Shown: in pieces, positions 1 to 7,286 of the stretch | Layout of the letters: every line of letters begins with the position of its first letter | How positions within the stretch are numbered: position 1 is the first letter of the stretch | Source: Bifidobacterium breve | GTDB taxonomy: Bacteria; Actinomycetota; Actinomycetes; Nanopelagicales; Nanopelagicaceae | NCBI GenBank assembly: GCA_945869505.1 | Contig: CAMBOZ010000021.1 | Span: forward strand, 1 to 16,704 | DNA length: 16,704 nucleotides | Reading direction: 5' to 3' | Notes under the pieces: model-generated | The model's input: the letters and a program-made list of their open reading frames with translations, nothing else | What the model was told of the DNA's origin: nothing | Database searches by the model: none | Translations under genes and position numbers: made by a program

Positions 1-787
1 CAAGCATCGGGCCATCCTTTTCAGTCAATATGTCTGGGCGCACATGGACCGTGTAGTCAGGATCTATTCCCACAATATTTATGTCGTAGGCAGTGTGGTG
101 AATTTTGCAAAGGCTTAGACCATTGGTTACTGTAGTTGAAGAAGTCTCATCGCTATCCGGCGTTATGTGCGCAGCATCCAAAAGTCGGCCATGGCCGAGA
201 CGACAGATTGCGCACTTTGTCTCATAGGCACTGATTACTCGGGCACGAAATGCCGGTTGATGCAGTCGCTGTTTCATCATGCGTTCGGCATATCGTCTTT
301 CAATAAAAGATTCTGATCGAGATGCTGTAGCTAGCGAAAGGTCGGGGGCGATAAGGCAATATCCCTGATCAGGATAATCGTTGATGATGAAAACTCTGTA
401 TGGAACGTAACGACCTGAATCTTGTTGGACAAACCAAACAAGTGGAAGTTGTAATTCCATAGCCTTGCGCATCTTTGTATTTTTGCCAGCGGTTCCACCT
501 GATTGATAGTCATATCGCCAGAGTCCGCCCGAGACTTCTTGGTCCTCGTACTTTCCTGATTTTGTAGTGTTGATTGACAGTGTTGCTCGGAGTTCTTCAC
601 CGAGAGTCCACGAAACGCCTGGATTCCAAATTCCACCTTGAGAATCGATTACACGAATAGTTTGCTCCGCATAGGTGAAGGTGCCGAGTTCGGCACGGGA
701 GAGCATGCCGTCGCCCTCATTTGCTTTGGCAATGATCTTTTCTATCAAGTCCTCACGAAGAGCTTGCTCGTCCTCGAGTGTCCACAT
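1..787 (-). CDS. HNH endonuclease (COG3440-like), 3' end cut by window edge
   Basis: My minus-strand translation gives 262 residues, still open at the window edge. An HNH/ββα-metal module occupies about residues 190-235: C192-x2-C195, H207 in DAAHITPD, then NGLSLC (N222, C227), H230-H231 and D235 (IHHTAYD). The cysteine pair plus LC-x2-HH arrangement is typical of the restriction-endonuclease-like HNH proteins grouped as COG3440. The N-terminal 180 residues have no motif I can name with certainty; by family analogy they may recognise modified or specific DNA. The ATG at 787 is the first start after an in-frame TAA five codons upstream, so the start is well fixed, although the Shine-Dalgarno is weak. 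It is the third gene of a minus-strand group, 51 bp after the preceding stop. Expected role: DNA cleavage, possibly defence. The nuclease fold is fairly sure; the target is unknown. Confidence 0.85.
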   Translation of the reverse strand, partial: MWTLEDEQALREDLIEKIIAKANEGDGMLSRAELGTFTYAEQTIRVIDSQGGIWNPGVSWTLGEELRATLSINTTKSGKYEDQEVSGGLWRYDYQSGGTAGKNTKMRKAMELQLPLVWFVQQDSGRYVPYRVFIINDYPDQGYCLIAPDLSLATASRSESFIERRYAERMMKQRLHQPAFRARVISAYETKCAICRLGHGRLLDAAHITPDSDETSSTTVTNGLSLCKIHHTAYDINIVGIDPDYTVHVRPDILTEKDGPML

Positions 788-838
788 GGCCTTAGCTTAA
801 GGACTTGCCAGGATAAACGGAAGACAAGATCAATTGCT

Positions 839-1282
839 TCATTTCCTGATTGCTCTGATGATTGGTTGAAGCTTCTTTCCTGTTAGCGAATAATAGGCTG
901 TCAAAGATATTCGTATCATCATTTCAAAATTGGGCGCTTCAATAGTAAAACTCTCCTCATTTTTTTGCCCGAACATCTTGTCTTTGACTTTAACGTGGAC
1001 TCTAGAAATTAATTCTGGGTGATTTTTAGGGCATTCACATGGTCGTGTGAATGTGAACCATTCGGCCACCCCTAAAGCGCCTTTATCGACAGGAGAAATC
1101 GATATCTCGTGGTCCAATGTCAAAGGAATTCGCAATACCGGTAACTTTGTACTTTTATTCAGGCGCGGGTGAATTCCCAATTGCCTGGCCTGGTGAATTA
1201 TCACTTTGGTGTCCATTTGTAATGCGACATCAGGAAACAATCGTCGCAGATCTAGATTTACGTTCTTAGGCAGCTTGGACAA
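839..1282 (-). CDS. hypothetical protein, operon middle gene
   Basis: A 147-aa protein that I do not recognise. It is basic, has no signal peptide or membrane segment, and carries one C-x-C pair (C82, C84, in RPCECPKNHPE) that could bind metal. The annotated start is TTG at 1282, which overlaps the end of the upstream gene by 17 bp and lies just after a purine-rich GGTGGTGAG stretch, so translational coupling is likely. A shorter version starting at the ATG of MDTKV (residue 23) is possible but has no visible ribosome site. Support for being a real gene is the long uninterrupted frame, co-orientation, and close packing between the zinc-knuckle gene and the HNH nuclease. No function is proposed. 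Confidence 0.6.
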   Translation of the reverse strand: MSKLPKNVNLDLRRLFPDVALQMDTKVIIHQARQLGIHPRLNKSTKLPVLRIPLTLDHEISISPVDKGALGVAEWFTFTRPCECPKNHPELISRVHVKVKDKMFGQKNEESFTIEAPNFEMMIRISLTAYYSLTGKKLQPIIRAIRK

Positions 1283-1610
1283 AGCTCACCACCACTTCAA
1301 ATAGGTCTGCCTTTGAGGTGATGTGAAATGCGTGGCAGCGGTAGCAGAAGTAATAGCGCTTTTCCTGGCGCTTTGAGATTTCGCCTTGCGCTTCGATAGA
1401 CATTCGTTTGGTCCGGATTGCGAAGAGTGCCTGTTTGACTTCTTCCAGGTCTCTAAAGACTGCTTTCCCACAGTGGCCGACTCCCTGCCCTCTTTTGCGG
1501 CTATAGGCATCGGTCTCATTGATATCTATGCCAGATTTCAATGCTGCGTTCTGAATAATTCGTATTTCTTCATCTAGGTAAATGCTTCGAATGTGCTTTG
1601 TGTTTCTCAT
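1266..1610 (-). CDS. small zinc-knuckle protein, first gene of HNH operon
   Basis: A 114-aa basic protein. Near the C-terminus it has C89-x2-C92-x3-H96 in YYFCYRCHAFHITSK. This resembles the 'Y-x-C-x2-C-x3-H-x-T-S' knuckle seen in small proteins of actinobacterial phages and mobile elements; that link is from memory and is an inference. H46-C47 could supply further ligands. I chose the ATG at 1610 because AGGGACAGG lies 2-3 bases upstream of it and because the promoter elements at 1666-1694 place the transcript start near 1659. That excludes the longer frame beginning at 1715. A start at ATG 1658 would be essentially leaderless and is less likely. It leads the minus-strand group that ends in the HNH nuclease, so a DNA-binding or regulatory accessory role is conceivable. 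Confidence 0.65.
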   Translation of the reverse strand: MRNTKHIRSIYLDEEIRIIQNAALKSGIDINETDAYSRKRGQGVGHCGKAVFRDLEEVKQALFAIRTKRMSIEAQGEISKRQEKRYYFCYRCHAFHITSKADLFEVVVSFVQAA

Positions 1611-1665
1611 AACCTGTCCCTTTGTTAGTTTGTTATGCCAAATCGGGCGAAGCGGCATATTGGAG

Positions 1666-1694
1666 AGATTAGAGTAGAATTTAGTAGATGTCAA
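1666..1694 (-). promoter_or_regulatory. sigma70-type promoter for the HNH operon
   Basis: On the minus strand a perfect TTGACA (-35, at 1689-1694) is followed by a 17-bp spacer and TAATCT (-10, at 1666-1671). The predicted transcript starts near 1659, giving a leader of about 49 nt before the ATG at 1610. Confidence 0.6.
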
Positions 1695-1817
1695 GAAATT
1701 CAAGAACCTGCCCATAGCCCCGCGTGTCGCAGTTTGGCAGTATGGCGACTATCTACGCTCAAAATGACGAATTTGAGGTCAAATTGCCAAGCATCCAAAA
1801 GACATTATCAGTAGAAA

Positions 1818-1845
1818 TTGTCGGTGAGTTTGCCATATATAGTAT
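1818..1845 (+). promoter_or_regulatory. possible promoter for the 337-aa gene
   Basis: TTGTCG at 1818-1823, a 16-bp spacer and TAGTAT at 1840-1845 lie in an AT-rich stretch about 34 bp before the ATG at 1879. The -10 is a poor match, so this is only a candidate. Confidence 0.3.
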
Positions 1846-1878
1846 ATTTGAGTTATAGTACATCTCATCTACCAAAGA

Positions 1879-2892
1879 ATGGAACTCGTGAACCCACCAA
1901 GCATCAATCTCCCAGTAAATGGGTCAACCCTTGTCAAATACCTAGGAGAGGTAAATGACTATGAATCGACCAAAGCGGGTGAATACATAAGGTCTGAAAT
2001 GGCGGGTCTTCTCAAGGCAACGATCCTCTCTTGGTTTGAATTGCCGCCGCCGGAGCTTGATCGAACACTGATGAAAAAGATCGTAAATTCTGTTTTGGCA
2101 GCGGGCAATGCCGGACTTGAGAGAACTATTGATGCTCTCGAGGAACTTCGATTTCAAGGAGTTCCGCTGACCTCGCCTCGAACACCGATGGGAGCAGCAG
2201 TTGAACTGCGCGAAGTTGTACGTGACTTTAGGGCGGCCAAGAATTGGCTCTTTAACCAATCCAAGTGCGTGAACTCAATTATTAAAGTGCCTCAGTTCTT
2301 CGGGAGTAGAAATCCCAACTGGCAGGAACTAGCAGGCAGAGAAGTTTCCGGAATTCTGGATTGGTCGAAATGGCAGGAAGACTTATACGGCCTTTGGGAG
2401 CAAAAAACTAAAGTCGACGAGAGACTCCGAGGATCATATAAAAATAATTGGGGTATTTTTCAAGTCACTTTTGACGATACCTTGATGAATGGGCAATATC
2501 GCCTTTACCTACAACAACAAATTGATCAAATCATTCATCCCAGTGAGATTGAAGGATACATCGAACAAGCCATGGACCATATGGCGGAATCGATGCTGAA
2601 TCCAAAAAAGATTACTGGCAGCTATGAGTTGCAGATCAATGTCGAAGGTTCAGAGGTGTTCTTTTACATAATGCTCAATGAAAGATTTGCGAAGCCCGGG
2701 AAACTGAATTCGGTAAAATCGGACTTGATATACCAGCTATCGAGCCTGATTGAGAAGGCTTCCACGAAGCTTGCAATAAGTGAAATGGCCACAGATTTTC
2801 CAACTTTGTGTTTAAGAATGAGAAAACCAAGCAAGAAGACTGATTTTGATGCAATATCTTCATCTATTTCAAATTTTTGCGAACAACTATGA
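1879..2892 (+). CDS. hypothetical protein, 337 aa
   Basis: A long intact frame whose product I do not recognise. It appears soluble, with no signal peptide and no convincing membrane helix. It is rich in W, Q and E in the middle (residues about 140-240) and ends with a serine-rich tail. No catalytic motif is visible. The ATG at 1879 has no clear Shine-Dalgarno; a GTG three codons later has GGAA four bases before it and is an alternative. It is transcribed away from the HNH operon and towards the GIY-YIG and HEPN genes, but a 417-bp gap makes co-transcription uncertain. Being an orphan among nuclease-type genes makes it a candidate for an accessory or defence-linked factor, which is inference only. 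Confidence 0.7.
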   Translation: MELVNPPSINLPVNGSTLVKYLGEVNDYESTKAGEYIRSEMAGLLKATILSWFELPPPELDRTLMKKIVNSVLAAGNAGLERTIDALEELRFQGVPLTSPRTPMGAAVELREVVRDFRAAKNWLFNQSKCVNSIIKVPQFFGSRNPNWQELAGREVSGILDWSKWQEDLYGLWEQKTKVDERLRGSYKNNWGIFQVTFDDTLMNGQYRLYLQQQIDQIIHPSEIEGYIEQAMDHMAESMLNPKKITGSYELQINVEGSEVFFYIMLNERFAKPGKLNSVKSDLIYQLSSLIEKASTKLAISEMATDFPTLCLRMRKPSKKTDFDAISSSISNFCEQL

Positions 2893-3309
2893 GCGTAATC
2901 CGTAGCAAAATGACACATTATATCTGTCGGGCTTAATGCAAAAATATCTGTCACACCCCGGCCCTAAGCTCTGATCTATTACTAACTCTGCTTCTAACAA
3001 GTTTGTTGCCGCACTAGCCATAATCGCCACCCCTTTCACGTAGGGGCATACGAAAGAGCCGTACAACGGAGCAAAGTCACTAAATGCGATGTGTGCGAAT
3101 ATATTGAAGCGTGATGGAGAGTGGTATTGGGAGAGAGATTAGCGCGGCATTTCTTTAACCATCTCTCAAATTTTCACTTTCGACTCGAAACACAAGACCT
3201 TTCCCGAGTGAAATTGATGAATTCGGGCATAAGAAAGGTTTCGAACAGTTTTTGCCATAAAGTATGTCCAGGTGAAGCGATTCGCCTAGGAAGTGATCGG
3301 TGAGTACTT
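2893..3309. other. 417-bp non-coding gap with a repeated ATATCTGTC motif
   Basis: No convincing gene. ATATCTGTC occurs twice, at 2920-2928 and 2944-2952. TGACA at 2911-2915 mirrors TGTCA at 2949-2953, an arrangement reminiscent of insertion-sequence ends. A small hairpin with arms CCCCT/AGGGG lies near 3031-3047. A 60-codon frame from GTG 3121 to 3303 has an atypical composition and is not called. Promoters for the downstream gene are not obvious. Confidence 0.4.
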
Positions 3310-4086
3310 GTGAATCCCACAGTCTTGACTGAAGTAAAAGCTATTCTGGCCAAGGACGATCTCCTTTTGGGCGAAATATTCAATGCTATGGCGACTGGTG
3401 TTACGAGTGCTGTTGCCTTAGTTGAGATAACCAGCGCTGCCAATCGAGGAGTCGTTTACAACTATCAGAAAATGCTTCTGGCGATTCTGGAAGGCAAGAT
3501 GCCAAATAGTGCCTCCGTTTCAAGGGCTGCTGCACGTTCCATATCTAGGTTGATAAAAGACAATTCATCCATTTCACCAGCGACTCTGGAATACCTGAAT
3601 TCAACGCGTGCAGCATTGATTGAAAATACCGAATCTGAAACGGCAGTTCTGCACGATCAGGCTTCTATAGAAGCCCAATCTGAGGCTCTTGAGAAAGTCG
3701 CATCAACCATTAAAAATGGAATTTATGTTTACTCTTTTCCAACCTACTTGCATTTCGGCACCGTCGAAGATCAGGACGTATTCTGGCTAAAAATCGGCTC
3801 GACTAAGAATTCTGTTTGGCAACGAATAGTCGATCAGAACCGCCAAACATCAATGCCGGAAGATCCAAAATTGCTACGTATCTATCATAAAGACCAAATG
3901 GATATCGATTCAATTGAACAAAAGTTTCATACAACACTCGACCGCGTGGGGCATGAAAGAAGTGCCGCACGACGCACTAAAGCAGGCAAGGAGTGGTTCG
4001 CCTCGACACTTGATGCCATAGATGCGATAGCCGATCTCCTTGATTTAGAAATTGAGAAATACGAAGCCGAAGATAGCAATCTGTAG
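3310..4086 (+). CDS. GIY-YIG nuclease-family protein (T5orf172-like domain)
   Basis: A 258-aa protein. The C-terminal half holds a GIY-YIG type domain: NGIYVYSF (G137-I138-Y139), WLKIGST at 160-165 as the YIG-equivalent strand, a conserved-type arginine in VWQRI (R172), E203 in SIEQKFH as the expected metal-binding glutamate, and KEWF at 227-230. The last motif is characteristic of the T5orf172/MUG113 branch of the family. The N-terminal 130 residues are helical, with no motif I can name. The GTG start at 3310 is preceded by GGTGAG with a 5-base spacer. It lies 40 bp upstream of the HEPN gene on the same strand, which suggests shared expression. The family cleaves or nicks DNA, or binds it; the substrate here is unknown. 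The domain call is fairly sure, the role is inference. Confidence 0.78.
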   Translation: MNPTVLTEVKAILAKDDLLLGEIFNAMATGVTSAVALVEITSAANRGVVYNYQKMLLAILEGKMPNSASVSRAAARSISRLIKDNSSISPATLEYLNSTRAALIENTESETAVLHDQASIEAQSEALEKVASTIKNGIYVYSFPTYLHFGTVEDQDVFWLKIGSTKNSVWQRIVDQNRQTSMPEDPKLLRIYHKDQMDIDSIEQKFHTTLDRVGHERSAARRTKAGKEWFASTLDAIDAIADLLDLEIEKYEAEDSNL

Positions 4087-4126
4087 GTATTTAAGTGGGG
4101 ATCACATTGAAAGCTAATGGTTTGAC

Positions 4127-5170
4127 ATGAATACTGTCATTGAATTTCCTAACGATGAAGTCTGGATTACGGGCTCCCATCTACTAAGACGTTTTCAAGA
4201 CTCTCTTTTCAATTGTCTTACCGAGCAGTTGGAGCCAAAGTATGGTGAAGATTGGTTTGGGAAAACACTTGTTCCTACGCCCAATTCCAGTTTTCCCGTC
4301 GATAAAGACCTAACTGGTTTCTTAAGCCAACTGATACGTTACAAAAATCAAAATTTCCGACTTGCTATCGCTCAAGGTTTTTTTCAAAAGACATTCCTCA
4401 CCAAGGAACAAGAAGCGGCATTTAAGGCAATAAAACGCTTACGTGATCGGTGGTTTCACGAAAGCAGCGATGTTAAGGGCAAAATAGTAATCTCAGATTT
4501 AGAGAAATTAGCTCTAGCCATTCAGGTATTTCCAATGGATGCAAGTTTAAAAATGGAATGCGACCGAGTTTTATCTGGTGCAAAAGAGGGCAATGTGACT
4601 CAGGCGCTCTTTTCTTTGTCATGGATTGCACGCCACCTTGAGCAGCAGTCTATTCAAACAAATAGTTACAGAACTTTACAAAATGAGATTGCGATGTGGA
4701 AAAAAGATTACGCAAATCTTACTAATACCTCTGACGAACTCCAGAGATTAAATGAGTTTACTAAGATGTTAGAACACGCATATCAAGCATTAGATTTTCA
4801 ATATCTATATTTAATGCATTTTTATCATCGAATTCAGAAAGACTTACTCGATATGCTGGACGAGGGCGCGCATGAGGGGCTTGATGAGGACATTGTTTCA
4901 CTTCTTGAAGAAAGCAAGAAGTATCAATTTGTAAGCCCCGTCGAATTTCTAGTTTGGGAAGAGTCTGAGTTGGAGACAATTGATGCTGCTTTTAATCGTC
5001 TCACGGAGACTCAAGGTAGTGATAAGTGTGATTGTGTTTACTGTGCTCAATTCTCGGGAGTAATGAGCCCATTCACTGTCGAAGATAACGAGAGAAATGA
5101 ATTCTTCGAGAAAATTCTGGGCAGAGAAAATGGAGCAAGGATCGCACGATTATTTCTTTCCAAAAAGTAG
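4127..5170 (+). CDS. HEPN-domain protein, Swt1-like, candidate RNase
   Basis: A 347-aa soluble protein. Residues about 20-115 resemble the Swt1-type HEPN fold: FQDSLFNCLTEQL, then EDWFGK, a helical stretch, and RDRWFH giving the R-x4-H signature (R106-x4-H111). In active HEPN ribonucleases these two residues are catalytic, often with a polar residue after the arginine; here it is D107. The middle (about 170-260) is long, charged and helical. Near the C-terminus C301-x-C303-x2-C306 could bind zinc. The ATG at 4127 has only a weak ribosome site, but no better start is seen. It follows the GIY-YIG gene by 40 bp. HEPN proteins commonly act in toxin-antitoxin, abortive infection and other RNA-targeting defence; that role here is inferred. 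Alternative: a structural HEPN helper without nuclease activity. Confidence 0.7.
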   Translation: MNTVIEFPNDEVWITGSHLLRRFQDSLFNCLTEQLEPKYGEDWFGKTLVPTPNSSFPVDKDLTGFLSQLIRYKNQNFRLAIAQGFFQKTFLTKEQEAAFKAIKRLRDRWFHESSDVKGKIVISDLEKLALAIQVFPMDASLKMECDRVLSGAKEGNVTQALFSLSWIARHLEQQSIQTNSYRTLQNEIAMWKKDYANLTNTSDELQRLNEFTKMLEHAYQALDFQYLYLMHFYHRIQKDLLDMLDEGAHEGLDEDIVSLLEESKKYQFVSPVEFLVWEESELETIDAAFNRLTETQGSDKCDCVYCAQFSGVMSPFTVEDNERNEFFEKILGRENGARIARLFLSKK

Positions 5171-5194
5171 CCCGCTGCCTGTTCCTCCGAATCT

Positions 5195-5211
5195 CCAGGC
5201 GCTACGCCAGG
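5195..5211. terminator. weak hairpin between convergent genes
   Basis: Short inverted repeat (CC-A-GGCG, loop CTA, CGCC-A-GG) with one A-A mismatch and no U-tract, placed between the stops of the HEPN gene and the secreted-protein gene. It could help end transcription from both sides, but it is weak. Confidence 0.25.
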
Positions 5212-5248
5212 AATTAAGTGTATAAAGCGAAGGACTTTCAGGTTGCTT

Positions 5249-5884
5249 TTAGTTTCCTGCCAACATCTCAGGAGTTAACGGAATATAAGCGCGTGAGACG
5301 AGCTTTTTCTTCTTAACTTCAGCCACTTGTAACTTATCTTTCATATCAACACCGGCGTTAAATAGCCCGATCCAAAGAGTAGGCATCTGGCATTGCTCGA
5401 CACTGTAATCATCTGGGAGTGAAGAATAGATAACACCCGATAGTTCGCTTCCTGCAGGAACATCTTGCGGATCAATGCTGTCGCTATAGAACGAAGAGTA
5501 AGTTTTTTCGTTCTTGCAACGCAGCAAAGCACCTACGTCCAAACCCGCATCAATTTTCTTAGAGTAATTCTCCAATTTTACGTCAATTGCATAGACAGAA
5601 ACTTCAACATCGATTGGCGTGGATCTACGATCAAACTTAAAGCTATTAACCGTGACCAAGAATTTTTCATAAGTGCACTTGGTCGTGTACTTGCCCTTGA
5701 CCTTCAGAAATTTGCAATCAGGTAGCGCCATTGGAATCGCCTTACCAAATTCAACTTTGGTTGCTGCCTTTAGCTCTAGTTCGAATTTGCTGGGCAGAGC
5801 GGCGGAGGCCGCGGTGGGGTTGAATGCAGCGGCCACTAAAGCGACTGAAATCAAAACGGATGCGGACTTTTGATTAATTCTCAT
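5249..5884 (-). CDS. secreted four-cysteine protein of unknown function
   Basis: A 211-aa protein with a clear Sec signal peptide: a basic start (MRINQK), a hydrophobic stretch over residues 9-22, and an AxA-type site (TAASA, cleavage after A28). No lipobox cysteine is present, so the mature protein is expected outside the membrane. The mature part is lysine- and beta-strand-rich with four cysteines (C57, C70, C123, C165) that could form two disulfides. I do not recognise a family. The ATG at 5884 was chosen over ATG 5902 because it puts the basic n-region directly at the start and has CAGGAT about eight bases upstream. It lies downstream of the TPR-like gene on the same strand, with a strong hairpin between them, so it is probably a separate transcript. 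Confidence 0.75.
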   Translation of the reverse strand: MRINQKSASVLISVALVAAAFNPTAASAALPSKFELELKAATKVEFGKAIPMALPDCKFLKVKGKYTTKCTYEKFLVTVNSFKFDRRSTPIDVEVSVYAIDVKLENYSKKIDAGLDVGALLRCKNEKTYSSFYSDSIDPQDVPAGSELSGVIYSSLPDDYSVEQCQMPTLWIGLFNAGVDMKDKLQVAEVKKKKLVSRAYIPLTPEMLAGN

Positions 5885-5959
5885 AGGGGAATCCTGACCC
5901 ATTACTCGTCAATGCTCAACTTGAAATATGGGATTTCGGGGGTGATTATCGGGGTAAAG

Positions 5960-5989
5960 CTGCAGCGGCTGCGATTGCAACCGCTGCAG
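5960..5989 (-). terminator. hairpin after the TPR-like gene
   Basis: Perfect 9-bp inverted repeat CTGCAGCGG/CCGCTGCAG with a 12-nt loop, starting 11 bp beyond the stop of the TPR-like gene. There is no run of T on the minus-strand exit side, so it is a possible intrinsic terminator of the U-less kind often proposed in actinobacteria. It could also be a processing signal. Confidence 0.45.
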
Positions 5990-6000
5990 TGGCACGTGGG

Positions 6001-6945
6001 TTATGCGGCATCTGCATCGCCGAAGATTGTTTCTGCGATAGTGGCTATGCGTTCTAGCCGGATATTGGCTTCTTCCTCTTTGCCAAGTGCGGTGAGCGCT
6101 TTGGCAAGTGCTTGGTTTGCACCGAGGATCTCTTCCCAATCTTTGTTTTCATCGAGTGTTAATTGTTCTAGGGCCGAGACCAATTCTCGTTGAGCATCTT
6201 CATACTCTTGGCAGAGTAGGTGTGCGACGCCGAGGCGATAACGTGCAAATCCTTCCATTGACATATCTTCGGCAACTTTTGAATAGTTGAAGTAATGCTT
6301 GGCGTGGAACTTTGCTTCTGGGCCATTTTCTAGGACTGCATATGTAATCGCTAGATACTGATCGGCCCAGTTTACGTATTCCGGATTCTTTGCTTCTTTG
6401 AATAGTTTGCGAGCGCTTAGGAACGTTGCAATTGCTTCGGTGTGCATCTCCAGTTTGATCTGAGCTGTTCCGATATTTAGAAGGTCGATCCCCATCGACA
6501 TCGGTGTTGCATCAGGATCAATTGCACTTTGTGCGGCTAGGTGACTGTCGAGACTTTTCTGCCATTCTCTGGCTTCATACCAATCGCAGGCGGCGGCGCG
6601 TTTGGCTTTGATATAACCGGTTGTGTCATCATCGATCTGAAACAACTTGGCTATTTCTTCGAAGGTATCTGCAGATTCTGCCTGGCGCTTTAAGTGGCGC
6701 AGTGAATATGCTTTTCCTTCATAGAGGTGGATAAGTTCTTTAATATGTGAATCCATACCTAGTTTGAAGTAGATATCGATTGATGTATCAACGAGTTGTA
6801 AGCATTCGTTGAAAGCATCTCGCCGGAATGCGATATGGCTGAGTTCATCTAAGACTTCAGCTCTTTCGGCACCTTCGGTCGTACTCATTCGCTCCCAGAG
6901 TTCTAGCTCTTGGGTGTTGTTCTCATCGTTGTTTTCTGCGCTCAC
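6001..6945 (-). CDS. TPR-like repeat protein, cytoplasmic
   Basis: A 314-aa acidic, almost fully helical protein. Pairs of helices with TPR-type spacing and small or aromatic positions recur, for example LLNIGTAQIKLEMHTEAIATF, YLAITYAVLENG, and ARYRLGVAHLLCQEYEDAQ, with probable repeats over residues about 30-310. No enzymatic domain, signal peptide or membrane segment is seen. The GTG start at 6945 is preceded by AAGAAGGAAAC, a good ribosome site. TPR proteins usually act as protein-interaction scaffolds; no partner is evident here. A perfect LexA box lies about 122 bp upstream of the start, so damage-linked control is possible but unproven. The call as a TPR-type protein is fairly safe, the biological role is not known. 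Confidence 0.78.
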   Translation of the reverse strand: MSAENNDENNTQELELWERMSTTEGAERAEVLDELSHIAFRRDAFNECLQLVDTSIDIYFKLGMDSHIKELIHLYEGKAYSLRHLKRQAESADTFEEIAKLFQIDDDTTGYIKAKRAAACDWYEAREWQKSLDSHLAAQSAIDPDATPMSMGIDLLNIGTAQIKLEMHTEAIATFLSARKLFKEAKNPEYVNWADQYLAITYAVLENGPEAKFHAKHYFNYSKVAEDMSMEGFARYRLGVAHLLCQEYEDAQRELVSALEQLTLDENKDWEEILGANQALAKALTALGKEEEANIRLERIATIAETIFGDADAA

Positions 6946-7286
6946 CGTTTCCTTCTTCTTCGGGAATGTGCTTCGGACAGTTGCAAAAGTTACCGAGGGT
7001 CACTGACAAGGGGTTTTGCTGTGGCTTGGGGGTTCCTTAGGGGGAAGCGGAGAGTAACACAGATTTCGAACAGGTGTTCGGGTGGGCTTTGGGCTCCGCT
7101 ACTGGGGGTTGTCGGTGGCTGGCTGTATCTTTTACCTAGGTCAAGAACTAAGCGTTAAGCCTTTAGCTTGCTTAGTACCAACCGCGCCAACCGCGCACGG
7201 TGGTTCTAAAGAAGACCTGCTGGCGATGAATGACACCGCCAGAAGAGCGGGTCTCTATGTGAGGTCCATTAAGGACTGTGTTTGTT
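6946..7286. other. 341-bp gap between divergent genes
   Basis: Divergent intergenic region between the TPR-like gene and the cysteine-rich gene. It contains the LexA-type palindrome described separately and a perfect tandem repeat of the 9-mer CCAACCGCG (7178-7195). Short open frames here overlap the downstream gene and lack good ribosome sites, so none is called. I could not identify a convincing -35/-10 pair in either direction. Confidence 0.5.
7067..7080. promoter_or_regulatory. LexA (SOS) box
   Basis: CGAACAGGTGTTCG is a perfect 14-bp palindrome matching the Gram-positive/actinobacterial LexA operator (CGAAC-N4-GTTCG, extended with a T on the left). It lies 122 bp upstream of the TPR-like gene (minus) and about 206 bp upstream of the cysteine-rich gene (plus). 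Which of them it controls cannot be decided here. Confidence 0.7.

Noticed and set aside
1742..1858. 38-codon plus-strand frame (MATIYAQNDE...) before the 337-aa gene
   Set aside because: No ribosome site, very short, and it overlaps the candidate promoter at 1818-1845.
3237..3252. TTTCGAACAG resembling a LexA half-site
   Set aside because: The right arm (GTTCG) is missing, so it is not a palindromic LexA box.
3121..3303. 60-aa frame upstream of the GIY-YIG gene
   Set aside because: GTG start too close to its only purine stretch, composition unlike a conserved protein, no recognisable motif.
1..5170. Possible CRISPR array or prophage in the left region
   Set aside because: No regularly spaced repeats, no phage structural, integrase or transposase genes seen.
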